NCBI RefSeq assembly: GCF_001440345.1
Contig: NZ_LJYX01000017.1
Coordinates: 434,001-498,000, forward strand
DNA from: Colwellia sp. TT2012
GTDB lineage: Bacteria > Pseudomonadota > Gammaproteobacteria > Enterobacterales > Alteromonadaceae
DNA length: 64,000 nucleotides
Direction of reading: 5' to 3'
Shown: positions 31,747 to 41,004 of the stretch, one piece after another
Position numbering within the stretch: the stretch's first letter is position 1
How the letters are laid out: each line of letters starts with the position of its first letter
Position numbers and translations under genes: made by a program
Notes under the pieces: generated by a model
Seen by the model: the letters and a program-made list of their open reading frames with translations, nothing else
The model's database searches: none
What the model was told of the DNA's origin: nothing

Positions 31747-32790
31747 TTATTGGATAGGTGGAAACTTTATCCGATCAGATAGAAGACCCACTGAGCTGAC
31801 AAAATAATACGATAAATTCCAGTGCATTAAACTCTTATAGTTATCATAAGCAAGATATACCCGACCATTTTCATCATCGGGAAAAACTAACGCCGCTTTA
31901 ATATTAACATTGGGCAAATTAGTACCATCCGCCCGTCGCACGCCAAGGGCTTGCCACTGAGCCAGTGTTTTTTCTGTTTCAGACCAGGCTTTTAGCCAGT
32001 TTTTGCGACTGCCGGTATTTTTTGGAATGGCTAGAGTATTATCAAAGCCTTTAGGTAACTTAACTTGGCGACCCCAAGTCAACTCATCACTCCAACCCTC
32101 TTTTTGTAAGTAATTTGCCATAGATGAAAATATATCGGCTTGGTTTTGCCAGATATCCTTTTTACCATCACCATCACCATCAACAGCATAGCTCAAAAAG
32201 GACGTAGGCATAAACTGATTTTGTCCCATAGCCCCGGCCCACGAACCTTTCATATCTTCAATGCTAATATGTCCTTCCTCTAAGATGGTCAGCGCAGCCA
32301 TTAATTGCTTTTTAAAGAATACTTCGCGTCTGCCTTCATAGGCTAAAGTTGATAAAGCAGATATGACATTGTAACCACCGGTAAATTTACCAAAGTTAGT
32401 TTCAAGGCCCCATAACGCGATAATAAAACGTGGTTGTACCTGGTACTGATCAGCGACTTGGCTTAATAATACTTGGTGCTCTTTGTATAAGGCCCTCGCT
32501 TTTTCTACCTTCCACTTTGGTACACGTTTAGGTAGATAAGTATCTAATGTTTCTCTACTCTCAGGTTGGCTTCTATCAGCTTTAACTGCGCGTTTATGAA
32601 ACTTTACCTTGGCAAAGCTTTCTTTAATTAACGCTTGGCTAAATCCTTGTGCTAAGGCATCCGCTTTTAGGGTTATCACATAATCAGCAAAGCCCTCTGC
32701 TGTTAGCTCAGTTTTAGCCGCCTTTGCTTGATTGCTCATAGCCAGTGTTATCACGACGGATAAGCCAATCGCCTTTATAAGCAAGCTCAT
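31747..32790 (-). CDS. MltB-type lytic murein transglycosylase
   Basis: A 347-residue exported enzyme (signal peptide about residues 1-24). It cleaves peptidoglycan glycan strands to form 1,6-anhydromuramic ends. The catalytic Glu130 lies in WGLETNFGKFTG; GSWAGAMGQNQFMPTSFLSYAVDGDGDG (residues about 185-212) is the SLT_2 family signature, given here in two halves by position. It lacks a lipobox, so it should be soluble in the periplasm, unlike E. coli MltB. Its ATG overlaps the ycgL stop (TAATG). Confidence 0.9.
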   Translation of the reverse strand: MSLLIKAIGLSVVITLAMSNQAKAAKTELTAEGFADYVITLKADALAQGFSQALIKESFAKVKFHKRAVKADRSQPESRETLDTYLPKRVPKWKVEKARALYKEHQVLLSQVADQYQVQPRFIIALWGLETNFGKFTGGYNVISALSTLAYEGRREVFFKKQLMAALTILEEGHISIEDMKGSWAGAMGQNQFMPTSFLSYAVDGDGDGKKDIWQNQADIFSSMANYLQKEGWSDELTWGRQVKLPKGFDNTLAIPKNTGSRKNWLKAWSETEKTLAQWQALGVRRADGTNLPNVNIKAALVFPDDENGRVYLAYDNYKSLMHWNLSYYFVSSVGLLSDRIKFPPIQ

Positions 32791-33083
32791 TAGAGCTCTC
32801 CTTGCTCTTTTTTAGCATCCATAGCAGCTTTATGTGCTTTTAATAAGTTTTCTGGTGGTGGCGGTAACTGTAAAAAGAAACCTTTTTCAACTAGGTTATT
32901 TTTCACTTTTTCTAAATCAGCCATGGCTAATTTATCTTTGTTATCGAGATTAATGAGTGTAACGAGCTCTGGCGTGCCAAACTTCTTCATCAAGTCTTCC
33001 GGCACTGCAGAGAAGTCGTCACGAGTTTTAACAAAAATGTAGGTTTGGTCCTTTCGGGGACTTTTATAAATAGCACATAGCAT
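32790..33083 (-). CDS. ycgL: YcgL domain protein
   Basis: A 97-residue protein. MLCAIYKSPRKDQTYIFVKTRDDFSAVPEDLMKKFG, residues 1-36, and the C-terminal GFFLQLPPPPENLL match the YcgL family. It is a small cytoplasmic alpha/beta protein of unknown role. It lies upstream of and overlaps the transglycosylase gene by one base, which implies translational coupling. Confidence 0.9.
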   Translation of the reverse strand: MLCAIYKSPRKDQTYIFVKTRDDFSAVPEDLMKKFGTPELVTLINLDNKDKLAMADLEKVKNNLVEKGFFLQLPPPPENLLKAHKAAMDAKKEQGEL

Positions 33084-33231
33084 AATGGAGACCTATAGTT
33101 AACGGAAAAATTGTATTGCTAATTTAATATATCATGAGCCTAGGGTGAACCCTATAGTGACTTAAGAAAATAATATTAACAAAAATATAAATGCAGCAGA
33201 CTGCTGACATAAAAGGTAGGCTATAAATAAT

Positions 33232-34371
33232 TTACTTATAACCTTGTTTCGCAAACGTTGTTAAAGCTTCACCAAATAACTCATTACGCCAACTTGATAA
33301 TAACTCAACTTTTTTCGCACTACTGCGCGCACCGTTAAGGCCAAATTGCCACGTTAAGAAGTGATTGATTTGCTTTTTTGAAGCAATATTTTCTATCGCT
33401 AAGCCATTTTGTTCACTTACCTGCACTAAGAAAGCTTTTACTTTTTTAAACGTTTGTTTGTAAGCGGGGTAATCATCGAGGCGATTAATTGTTTCTGGAT
33501 AGTCACTTACCTCAGTTTTATCCGCTTTAGCTAACACTGCCAACATAGCTTTACCTTTGTGGCGAATATCGAGAACTTCCGCCCCTTCAAGGTTTAACAT
33601 AGCGCTAACACTGACCGGATTACTTTGCGCTAATGCCATTAAGGTATGATCTTTAGCAATAAAGCCAATAGGCAAGTCACGTTTCTGTGCTTGTTGAAAG
33701 CGCCAAGTTGCCAGGTCCTTTAACACATTTAATTGCTTAGGATTTAAACGCCACCCCATTTTAATATTAAGATACATGTCACTTTCATTCACTGGTGTGA
33801 ATTTTTTATCAATCATATTTTGCGTTTCTAGCTTTGCATAGGCTAAAAAACCCGCTTGCGTTAGTTCCGCTAATAATGTTGGGTAAAGCAAGAACAAATG
33901 ATCAACATCGGCACTGGCATAGACTAGTTGTTTTTCCGTTAACGGCCTTTTAGTCCAGTCAGTACGTGACTCAGACTTATCTAATTCGATATCAGTGAAA
34001 TGCTTTACCATAGCAGCATAGCCCAAAGATAGGCCATGCCCCAGAAATGACATCATGATTTGACTATCAATTAAATTTACCGGTTGGCAATTTCCTGCAG
34101 TCAAAAAAACTTCTAAATCTTCTGAGCAGGCATGCAACACTTTAGTGATCTTGCTATTGGTGAGCAATTGCCAAAAAGGTGTTAAATCATCAATGGCAAG
34201 GGGATCAATAAGGGCAAGTTGCTTACCATCACAAACCTGAAGTAAACCAAGCTTGGCATATAGCGTACGGGTACGAACAAACTCAGTATCTATGGCTAAC
34301 ACTTTAGCCTTAGCGAGTTGCTCACATAACTTATTTAAGCTGAGCTGATCTTCAATTAATTGATAATGCAT
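33232..34371 (-). CDS. rnd: Ribonuclease D
   Basis: A 379-residue DEDDy 3'-5' exoribonuclease in tRNA 3' maturation. Exo I motif AIDTEF (Asp28, Glu30), exo II LHACSEDLEVF and exo III YASADVDHLF are intact; one or two HRDC domains follow (about 205-375). I use the ATG at 34371; an upstream GTG adds six residues. It follows rluB by about 20 bp on the same strand. Confidence 0.93.
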   Translation of the reverse strand: MHYQLIEDQLSLNKLCEQLAKAKVLAIDTEFVRTRTLYAKLGLLQVCDGKQLALIDPLAIDDLTPFWQLLTNSKITKVLHACSEDLEVFLTAGNCQPVNLIDSQIMMSFLGHGLSLGYAAMVKHFTDIELDKSESRTDWTKRPLTEKQLVYASADVDHLFLLYPTLLAELTQAGFLAYAKLETQNMIDKKFTPVNESDMYLNIKMGWRLNPKQLNVLKDLATWRFQQAQKRDLPIGFIAKDHTLMALAQSNPVSVSAMLNLEGAEVLDIRHKGKAMLAVLAKADKTEVSDYPETINRLDDYPAYKQTFKKVKAFLVQVSEQNGLAIENIASKKQINHFLTWQFGLNGARSSAKKVELLSSWRNELFGEALTTFAKQGYK

Positions 34372-34391
34372 AATTTTTACTTCTACCACTG

Positions 34392-35441
34392 CTACTTATG
34401 ACGACGACGAGTACTTTGTTGATGGCGTTGTTGATGCTTTTTAACCGAGCGACGAATTCGACGGCTCTTAGCATTGTCCATGGCTTTTTCGTCAACTTTA
34501 ACCTTACTTTCTGTTTCAGGTGTCAAGTTAACTAATTTACGATAATAGTTAACTTCTTTTAACTGCAATTCTCGCCATCCACCTAGCGGTAACTGGCGCT
34601 GCATTTCTAAATCACCATAACGCACGCGGATAAGACGACTGACCTGTACTTCTTGGCTTTCCCATAAGCGACGCACTTCTCTATTACGCCCCTCTGATAA
34701 GACTACATGGAACCAATGATTTCGGCCTTCACCACCACTGTAAGTTATTTTTTGAAAACGTGCTTGACCATCTTCCAACTTAACGCCAGCACGTAGTCTT
34801 TGTAACATGGCTTCATCGATTTCACCAAAAACACGAACCGCGTATTCACGTTCGATCTTTTGTGATGGATGCATTAATCGGTTTGCTAGCTCACCATCGG
34901 TGGTAAATAACAACATGCCTGAGGTGTTAATATCTAAACGGCCAACGGCAACCCAACGGCCAGTTTCAAGTTTCGGTAAACGATCAAAAACGGTTGGACG
35001 GCCTTCAGGATCTTTACGAGTACACATTTCACCTTCTGGCTTGTTATACATAAGTACGCGACAGATATCTTCATCTTTGGCCGTTAGTTTAACATGGTGA
35101 CCATCTAATCGAATGAGCTCAGAGCCGGTAATTCTATCGCCTAAAAAAGCAACATTACCGTCAATGCTAACCCGACCGGCACTGATCATGGCTTCCATTT
35201 CACGGCGAGAGCCCTTACCTGCACGCGCTAGTACTTTTTGCACTTTCTCTGAGTCGGCATGAGTCGCGGTTTGGAAGTTAACTTTTACCACCTTTTCCGG
35301 CTCTTTCTTAGCTTTACCTTTTTTGACTAAGCCTTTTTTAGCTAGGCCTTTTTTTGCCGAACCTTTTTTTTCAGTACCACGTGTGCCATATTTTTTATCA
35401 ATAGCTGCGTCTTTACTTGTTTTTTTCTTATCTACCGTCAT
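34392..35441 (-). CDS. rluB: 23S rRNA pseudouridine(2605) synthase RluB
   Basis: A 349-residue RsuA-family synthase. An S4 domain ([23 protein letters not shown]) is followed by the catalytic domain with [19 protein letters not shown] (catalytic Asp) and [16 protein letters not shown]. An unusual N-terminal arm of about 55 residues contains [18 protein letters not shown] repeats, and the C-terminus is a basic Arg/His-rich tail. Both probably aid rRNA binding. rluB-yciO-trpH next to trp is the enteric arrangement. Confidence 0.93.
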   Translation of the reverse strand: MTVDKKKTSKDAAIDKKYGTRGTEKKGSAKKGLAKKGLVKKGKAKKEPEKVVKVNFQTATHADSEKVQKVLARAGKGSRREMEAMISAGRVSIDGNVAFLGDRITGSELIRLDGHHVKLTAKDEDICRVLMYNKPEGEMCTRKDPEGRPTVFDRLPKLETGRWVAVGRLDINTSGMLLFTTDGELANRLMHPSQKIEREYAVRVFGEIDEAMLQRLRAGVKLEDGQARFQKITYSGGEGRNHWFHVVLSEGRNREVRRLWESQEVQVSRLIRVRYGDLEMQRQLPLGGWRELQLKEVNYYRKLVNLTPETESKVKVDEKAMDNAKSRRIRRSVKKHQQRHQQSTRRRHK

Positions 35442-35551
35442 TATTTTTTCTCTGTTACGTCAGTAGCAGCTCCCTTGAAGCTTACTTCTGACTCATTTTC
35501 AGGTTTCATTCACCCATAAACCGCAATAATTAATTGCACGTTTAATTTAGG

Positions 35552-36172
35552 CTACTGAAATGGCGAAGGGTCACCTTCACCTATACGTAATATCTCAATA
35601 CTATCATTAGAAAAATCGATTACTGTGGTGGGATGCTCCCCTAAATAACCACCATTGACGATAAGGTCAACTTGATGTTCTAACAAATCACGAATGTGCT
35701 CGGGATCATACTCAGCCATTTCTTGACCAGGCATAATCAAACTGGTTGACATTATAGGCTCTGCCAGTTCAGTCAACAAGGCTTGTGCAATAGTATTATC
35801 CGGTACTCTAATACCTATTGTTTTCTTTTTAGGGTTTAACAAGCGCTTAGGCACTTCTTTGCTGCCTTTAAAAATGAAGGTATATGGACCAGGGGTGTTA
35901 TTTTTCAATAATCTAAAGGCGGTGTTATCTATGCGGGTATATTCGGATAATTGGGATAAATCTTGGCATACCAAAGTAAAATTATGATCCTTATCTATCT
36001 CTCGAATTCGGCAGATACGCTCTAACGCTTTTTTATCACCTAGATGACAACCTAAGGCATAGCCTGAGTCCGTTGGATAAACTATCACGCCGCCTTGTTT
36101 AATAATTTCGGCTGCTTGTTTCATTAAGCGCCCTTGAGGGTTATCTGGGTGTACATAAAAAAACTGACTCAT
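35552..36172 (-). CDS. yciO: YciO/Sua5/YrdC family protein
   Basis: A 206-residue protein of the YrdC/Sua5 fold with the family start QAAEIIKQGGVIVYPTDSGYALGCHLGDKKALERI and the KRLLNPKKKTIGIRVPD region. Annotated in databases as an L-threonylcarbamoyladenylate synthase-like protein; YciO itself has weak or no proven activity in tRNA t6A synthesis. It lies between rluB and trpH on the same strand. Confidence 0.9.
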   Translation of the reverse strand: MSQFFYVHPDNPQGRLMKQAAEIIKQGGVIVYPTDSGYALGCHLGDKKALERICRIREIDKDHNFTLVCQDLSQLSEYTRIDNTAFRLLKNNTPGPYTFIFKGSKEVPKRLLNPKKKTIGIRVPDNTIAQALLTELAEPIMSTSLIMPGQEMAEYDPEHIRDLLEHQVDLIVNGGYLGEHPTTVIDFSNDSIEILRIGEGDPSPFQ

Positions 36173-36212
36173 GAGAAATTCCTTTACTTAAAATAACTTA
36201 GACTAATTATGT

Positions 36213-37118
36213 TTATTGCCATTGTGCCCAAACAGGTTTAGCGCCAACAGGCATGGTAAGGTTTCGCCCTAGATCACTCCACCTATTAGGATAGTGAAAA
36301 TCAGAGCCCATGGAGGCATATAAGTTATATTCTTGACAATAAGCCAGCATTTTTTTCTTTTGCTCTGGGTTCATTTGCGGTAACACCACTTCTAAACCAT
36401 CACCGGCAACCTCACTAAAATGAACAATTAAACGTCGTAGCCATTTAGCAGAAAGATCATATCGAATAGGATGTGCCATGACCGCACTACCACCTGCTTG
36501 ATGTATTGCCTGAACCGCTTCGCCAATACTACACCAGTTAGGTTTTACATAAGCACGTTGCCCTTTTGAGCCTTTTTTTCCTATATATTTATCAAAGGCT
36601 TGTTGCATGGTATTAACATGCCCTTGTTGATGCATTACTTTAGCAAAATGTGCCCGTGTTATGGAACCGTCTCCAGCCAAAGCTTTTGCCTCTGTATAAA
36701 TAGTAGGAAAACCACATTTCGCCAGCTTCTCCCCCATGGCAATAGCACGCTGCTCTCTTGCTTCTTGCTGCTGCGCTATCAGTGTTTTTAATTCACTATT
36801 GCCTTTATCTATATTCAAACCAACGATATGAATTTCAAAGCCTTGCCATACGGTAGATATTTCAATGCCACTTATCAATTTAAGTGTAATTTTTTTATCT
36901 TCAATATGCTTTTGTGCTATATCAAGACCGGCGGTAGTATCATGATCTGTGATAGCTAAAACATCAATTTGAAAGTTGACGGCTCTATCTATCAAGGTTT
37001 GCGGTGATAATGCACCATCAGAGCAATTAGTATGGCTATGTAAGTCAATACGTTTGTGGGCAAAACCTTCGGTTGCTACTATCTGATGAGGGAAATCAGT
37101 GGTTGACAGTAATGCCAT
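36213..37118 (-). CDS. rnm: PHP-domain 5'-3' exoribonuclease RNase AM (TrpH/YciV)
   Basis: A 301-residue PHP-fold phosphoesterase. Metal-ligand motifs: RIDLHSHTNCSDG, ITDHDTTAG, SGIEIST, AHPIRYD and MGSDFHYP. E. coli YciV trims rRNA 5' ends and hydrolyses 3',5'-nucleoside bisphosphates. It is divergent from the trp operon, the source of the old name trpH. It lies 40 bp upstream of yciO. Confidence 0.9.
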   Translation of the reverse strand: MALLSTTDFPHQIVATEGFAHKRIDLHSHTNCSDGALSPQTLIDRAVNFQIDVLAITDHDTTAGLDIAQKHIEDKKITLKLISGIEISTVWQGFEIHIVGLNIDKGNSELKTLIAQQQEAREQRAIAMGEKLAKCGFPTIYTEAKALAGDGSITRAHFAKVMHQQGHVNTMQQAFDKYIGKKGSKGQRAYVKPNWCSIGEAVQAIHQAGGSAVMAHPIRYDLSAKWLRRLIVHFSEVAGDGLEVVLPQMNPEQKKKMLAYCQEYNLYASMGSDFHYPNRWSDLGRNLTMPVGAKPVWAQWQ

Positions 37119-37158
37119 AATAAGGTCTTCTATAAGGGTAATCTTAGTATTAAGATAA

Positions 37159-37179
37159 GTTTACTGATAACGAGTAAAC
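37159..37179. promoter_or_regulatory. Dyad upstream of the trp leader
   Basis: GTTTACT and AGTAAAC arms are separated by 7 bp. The element lies between the rnm start and trpL, a place where a trp operator would be expected. It does not match the E. coli TrpR operator core (ACTAGTTAACTAGT), so the regulator is unknown. Confidence 0.3.
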
Positions 37180-37258
37180 AATGATACTTTTTCCTTTATT
37201 AATAAAAAATTTAATAAGCTGAAATTACATTATAAACGGCTAATAAAGGCACTTAAAA

Positions 37259-37315
37259 ATGAGCACAGTAACAACTCAACTTTCATTAATCTGGTGGTGG
37301 CATAACTCGACATAA
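37259..37315 (+). CDS. trpL: trp operon leader peptide 1 (attenuation)
   Basis: An 18-residue ORF, MSTVTTQLSLIWWWHNST, with three consecutive Trp codons (37292-37300) near its end. An AAGG site lies about 10 bases upstream. Sequence 37272-37279 (CAACTCAA) can pair with 37316-37323 (TTGGGTTG), giving a 1:2 hairpin around the Trp codons. A terminator hairpin starts 50 bp after the stop. This is the classic transcription attenuation layout: stalling at Trp codons should block termination. Confidence 0.9.
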   Translation: MSTVTTQLSLIWWWHNST

Positions 37316-37365
37316 TTGGGTTGTGATAATTGCGTGTATCTTAAGAAAAGATTAAACAAATTTCA

Positions 37366-37393
37366 AAAAACCCGCTTTTATCAGCGGGTTTTT
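37366..37393 (+). terminator. trp attenuator terminator
   Basis: AAAAACCCGC, loop TTTTATCA, GCGGGTTTTT. The loop's TTATCA can pair with TGATAA at 37324-37329, and AACCC can pair with GGGTT at 37318-37322; these are candidate antiterminator contacts. It lies upstream of the second leader ORF. Confidence 0.85.
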
Positions 37394-37448
37394 ACGTTAA
37401 AGCGTTCGAGATTTACTATACAAAATGGAGTTAACAAAGGATTTCAAC

Positions 37449-37505
37449 ATGAATAGAACAAAAACATGGTTTATTTGGTGGCTGTTGCCTATTTACGCAG
37501 GTTGA
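37449..37505 (+). CDS. Second Trp-rich leader peptide upstream of trpE
   Basis: An 18-residue ORF, MNRTKTWFIWWLLPIYAG, with an AAGGA site seven bases before its ATG and three Trp codons (37467-37469, 37476-37481). It lies downstream of the attenuator and ends 37 bp before trpE. GGTTTATTT within its Trp codons (37468-37476) is perfectly complementary to AAATAAACC (37518-37526), just ahead of the trpE ribosome site. It may control trpE translation. The ORF is seen directly; the function is inferred. Confidence 0.7.
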   Translation: MNRTKTWFIWWLLPIYAG

Positions 37506-37542
37506 CAATTTTTCTTTAAATAAACCGATAGAAGTATTCAAT

Positions 37543-39198
37543 ATGACTCAAAATTTACCAAGTAAAATAAAGGGTGAAGTAATCACCGTACAAGATAGTA
37601 CGCACTATCAAAATGATCCGTTAAGTGTTTACCAATTATTATGTCACCAACACCAACATAATATTTTATTAGAATCGGCCGAGATTGATAAAAAGCATTT
37701 ATTAAAAAGCTTATTATTAACTGACGCGGCAGTAAAAATTGTTTGTAACGGTAATGCTGTCACTTTCTCTGCCTTAACGTTAAATGGCGAATCAGCCATT
37801 AACTTCGCAGCAGCTCAATTAGCAGAGCATGCGCAAGTCTGCTTCGCAGATGATGAAAAATCATTTCTAGCAACGTTTGCCGAAGTTGCTAACGACCTCG
37901 ATGAAAAGGCTCGTCTAATTGCAACAAATTCCTTGCACAGCTTACGGTTATTCAATCAACTCAGCAATGAAAACAGTCATCCCTTTGCCGTATTCCTCGG
38001 CGGTGTTTTTGCCTTTGATCTGATGGCAATAACAGAGCAATTACCCGAGGTTGATATCGGTGATAACACTTGCCCTGACTTTGTCTATTACTTAGCAGAA
38101 ACCCTAGTTATCATTGACCATGAATTGCAAACCACAGAAATTGTCGGCAATATTTTTAATTACCATGACGCTGAAAAAACCAAACAAAGTCAATTAGCTA
38201 TATGCAAACGTGTTGCTCAAATTAAAGCAGCGCTGGCGAACTCAGTCGATGCTGAGCAAGTTGCCTCGCTAAGCCCATCCTATTCGGATATTAATGATAA
38301 AGAAAAGTTTAATGACGAACTGCAAGTTGATATTAGCGACCAACGTTTTTGTCAGATAGTAGAGCAATTAAAAGAAAATATCAGGGCGGGTGATATATTT
38401 CAAGTGGTACCTTCGCGTACTTTTACCCTGCCTTGTTTTGACCCCATTGCCGCTTACAAAGCACTAAAAATTAGTAACCCAAGTCCCTATATGTTTTATT
38501 TAAAAGATAGTGACTTTTGTATTTTTGGCGCCTCGCCAGAGTCTGCCTTAAAATATCAAGCCAGCAACCGTCAAGTAGAAATTTACCCTATAGCTGGCAC
38601 ACGCCCTCGCGGTTTTGATAAAGAAGGTAATATTTCATTAGACCTAGACAGCCGTATTGAACTAGAGCTAAGGCAAGATAAAAAAGAATCCGCTGAACAT
38701 ATTATGCTGGTTGATTTGGCGCGAAATGACATTGCTCGAGTTTCCCAGCCTGGCACTCGCTATGTTGCTGATTTACTTAAAGTTGATCGCTACTCCCATG
38801 TAATGCATCTAGTTTCTCGAGTCTGTGGTACTTTACAAACCGATTTAGATGCCTTGCACGCCTATCAAGCGTGTATGAATATGGGCACACTATCTGGCGC
38901 ACCCAAGGTAAGAGCAACGTCGCTTATTCGAGAAATAGAAGGTAAAAGGCGTGGCAGTTACGGCGGCGCGGTTGGTTACTTAACCGGCACGGGTGAAATG
39001 GATACTTGTATTGTTATACGTTCTGCCTTTGTTAAAGATAATATTGCGCAAGTACAAGCCGGCGCTGGTGTGGTGTACGATTCAGACCCAATGAGCGAAA
39101 CCAATGAAACCAGGCAAAAGGCTCAGGCCGTTATCAATGCCATTGCCACGGCTAACACTAATGCCAAAGTTTCGGCGCAGGAGCAAACTCATGACTAA
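37543..39198 (+). CDS. trpE: Anthranilate synthase component I
   Basis: A 551-residue chorismate-using enzyme, first structural gene of the trp operon. The feedback-inhibition motif LLES is at residues 42-45. The catalytic core has NPSPYMFYLK, PIAGTRPRG, EHIMLVDLARND and GAPKVRA. With TrpG it makes anthranilate. Some residues in the middle (about 215-260) are an acidic, poorly conserved insert. Its stop overlaps the trpG start by 8 bp. Confidence 0.96.
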   Translation: MTQNLPSKIKGEVITVQDSTHYQNDPLSVYQLLCHQHQHNILLESAEIDKKHLLKSLLLTDAAVKIVCNGNAVTFSALTLNGESAINFAAAQLAEHAQVCFADDEKSFLATFAEVANDLDEKARLIATNSLHSLRLFNQLSNENSHPFAVFLGGVFAFDLMAITEQLPEVDIGDNTCPDFVYYLAETLVIIDHELQTTEIVGNIFNYHDAEKTKQSQLAICKRVAQIKAALANSVDAEQVASLSPSYSDINDKEKFNDELQVDISDQRFCQIVEQLKENIRAGDIFQVVPSRTFTLPCFDPIAAYKALKISNPSPYMFYLKDSDFCIFGASPESALKYQASNRQVEIYPIAGTRPRGFDKEGNISLDLDSRIELELRQDKKESAEHIMLVDLARNDIARVSQPGTRYVADLLKVDRYSHVMHLVSRVCGTLQTDLDALHAYQACMNMGTLSGAPKVRATSLIREIEGKRRGSYGGAVGYLTGTGEMDTCIVIRSAFVKDNIAQVQAGAGVVYDSDPMSETNETRQKAQAVINAIATANTNAKVSAQEQTHD

Positions 39199-39820
39199 AT
39201 TATTTATGCTCGATAACTTAGACTCTTTTACTTATAACTTGGTTGATGAATTTCAATGTTTAGGTTTTGAGCCCAGTGTCTATCGCAACACACTCAGTGC
39301 TGATTTTATTTTTGCTAAAATGCTGGCCCATACCCAACAAACTGCGGAGCCAGTATTACTAGTGTTATCTCCTGGCCCAGGCGAGCCCAAAAATTCAGGC
39401 TGTTTAATGGCACTGATCAAAAAATGTGCTGGACGTATTCCAATGCTCGGTATTTGTTTGGGCCATCAAGCCTTAATAGAGCACTATGGCGGTCGAGTAG
39501 ACCGAGCTGAAGAAGTGGTTCACGGAAAATCTTCAAATATTACGCACCATGGTTATGGCCCTTTTAAGGGGATGAAAAATCCTCTACCCGTTGCCCGTTA
39601 TCATTCCTTGATAGGTAAAGATATACCAGCAGAGTTAGACGTTATCGCTGAGTATAACGGTATGTGTATGGCCATTAGCAAAGAAGATGATGCCGTTTTA
39701 GCTTTTCAATTTCATCCAGAATCCATATTAACGACATTTGGTACCCCCTTGTTAAAGCAGAGTATTCAACACTTGCTTAGCCTGTCAGCATCGCTCAATA
39801 ATAAAGTCACTGGAGAATAG
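39191..39820 (+). CDS. trpG: Anthranilate synthase component II (glutamine amidotransferase)
   Basis: A 209-residue class I glutamine amidotransferase supplying ammonia to TrpE. The start MTKLFMLDNLDSFTYNL overlaps the trpE end (ATGACTAA). The nucleophile Cys is in LGICLGHQAL; His and Glu of the triad are in FQFHPESI; PGPGEP is present. It is not fused to trpD, unlike in E. coli. Confidence 0.96.
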   Translation: MTKLFMLDNLDSFTYNLVDEFQCLGFEPSVYRNTLSADFIFAKMLAHTQQTAEPVLLVLSPGPGEPKNSGCLMALIKKCAGRIPMLGICLGHQALIEHYGGRVDRAEEVVHGKSSNITHHGYGPFKGMKNPLPVARYHSLIGKDIPAELDVIAEYNGMCMAISKEDDAVLAFQFHPESILTTFGTPLLKQSIQHLLSLSASLNNKVTGE

Positions 39821-39821
39821 T

Positions 39822-41003
39822 ATGATTAGCCAACAAAATACCCATGGTAATGCTTTGGGTACAACGGCACTAAATTCAACCGCTAGTGTTGCACCCGATA
39901 TCAGCACTATTTTGCCGACATTAGTTGCTGGCGTTGATCTTGAGCAAAAACAAAGCCATGACTTTTTTCAACAAGTACTGCAAGGCAAGGTAGCACCTGC
40001 GTTAATTGCCAGTGTCTTAACAGCGTTAAAAATAAAAGGTGAGACACCAGAAGAAATTGCTGGCGCAGCAATCGCTATCCGTGCAGCGGCTACTTCATTT
40101 CCTCAGAGAAACAGTGAAGAAGATATTATCGCCGATTGTGTTGGTACTGGCGGCGATGGTGCTAATACCATAAATATTTCTACCACGGCGGCGATTTTAG
40201 CGGCGGCTTGTGGTTTGAAAATGGCTAAACATGGCAACAGAAGTGTTTCCAGTATGTCTGGCTCTGCTGATTTACTGGAGGCTTTTGGCGTTAATTTATC
40301 CATGTCTCCTGCAACAGCCAAGCATTGTTTAGCACAAACCAACTTATGTTTTTTATATGCTCCCGCCTATCACTCTGGTTTTAAATATGCGGCGCCAGTG
40401 AGGAAAGCTATGGCTATTCGCACTATATTTAACATCTTAGGCCCGCTAGTGAATCCCGCTCATCCGAATATTATGCTACTGGGTGTGTATACCCCCGCGT
40501 TATTAATGCCCATGGCAAAAGCACTACAACTTACCGGCGTTAAACGCGCTTTTGTTGTTCATGGCAGCGGACTAGATGAAATTGCTTTGCATGGTAACAC
40601 TCAAGTTGTTGAAATAAAAAATGATAAATTAATTGAACGTACTATTAAGCCACAAGACTTTGGCTTAAAAAATTACCCGCTTGCAGAGATCAAAGGTGGC
40701 ACACCAAACGAGAATGCTAAAATCATTAAAGATATATTATCGGGTCAAGGACAGGCTGCCCACAATGCTGCAGTGATAATTAACTGTGCTGCGCTATTGT
40801 ATTTACACAATAAGGCCGACTCACTCAGTCAAGCTGCGCAGCTTGCCAGTGAGGTACTGGCCTCGGGTAAAGGCTTAGCAACGTTATCAAGCCTAGTTAA
40901 GCTTTCAAATCAAGGTGTCAGCTCAAATTCAAAGGACAATGATACCTATACCGAAGCCGATACAGATCCTCAAATCAAAACTGACAAAAAGGCTGAAAAA
41001 TAA
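39822..41003 (+). CDS. trpD: Anthranilate phosphoribosyltransferase
   Basis: A 393-residue enzyme joining anthranilate to PRPP. GTGGDGANTINIST, KHGNRSVSSMSGSADLLEAFG and RTIFNILGPLVNP are the substrate-binding motifs. It has an extra N-terminal segment of about 35 residues and a low-complexity tail (SNSKDNDTYTEADTDPQIK), which make it longer than the usual 340 residues. Starts one base after trpG ends and is followed by trpCF one base later. Confidence 0.95.
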   Translation: MISQQNTHGNALGTTALNSTASVAPDISTILPTLVAGVDLEQKQSHDFFQQVLQGKVAPALIASVLTALKIKGETPEEIAGAAIAIRAAATSFPQRNSEEDIIADCVGTGGDGANTINISTTAAILAAACGLKMAKHGNRSVSSMSGSADLLEAFGVNLSMSPATAKHCLAQTNLCFLYAPAYHSGFKYAAPVRKAMAIRTIFNILGPLVNPAHPNIMLLGVYTPALLMPMAKALQLTGVKRAFVVHGSGLDEIALHGNTQVVEIKNDKLIERTIKPQDFGLKNYPLAEIKGGTPNENAKIIKDILSGQGQAAHNAAVIINCAALLYLHNKADSLSQAAQLASEVLASGKGLATLSSLVKLSNQGVSSNSKDNDTYTEADTDPQIKTDKKAEK

Positions 41004-41004
41004 C

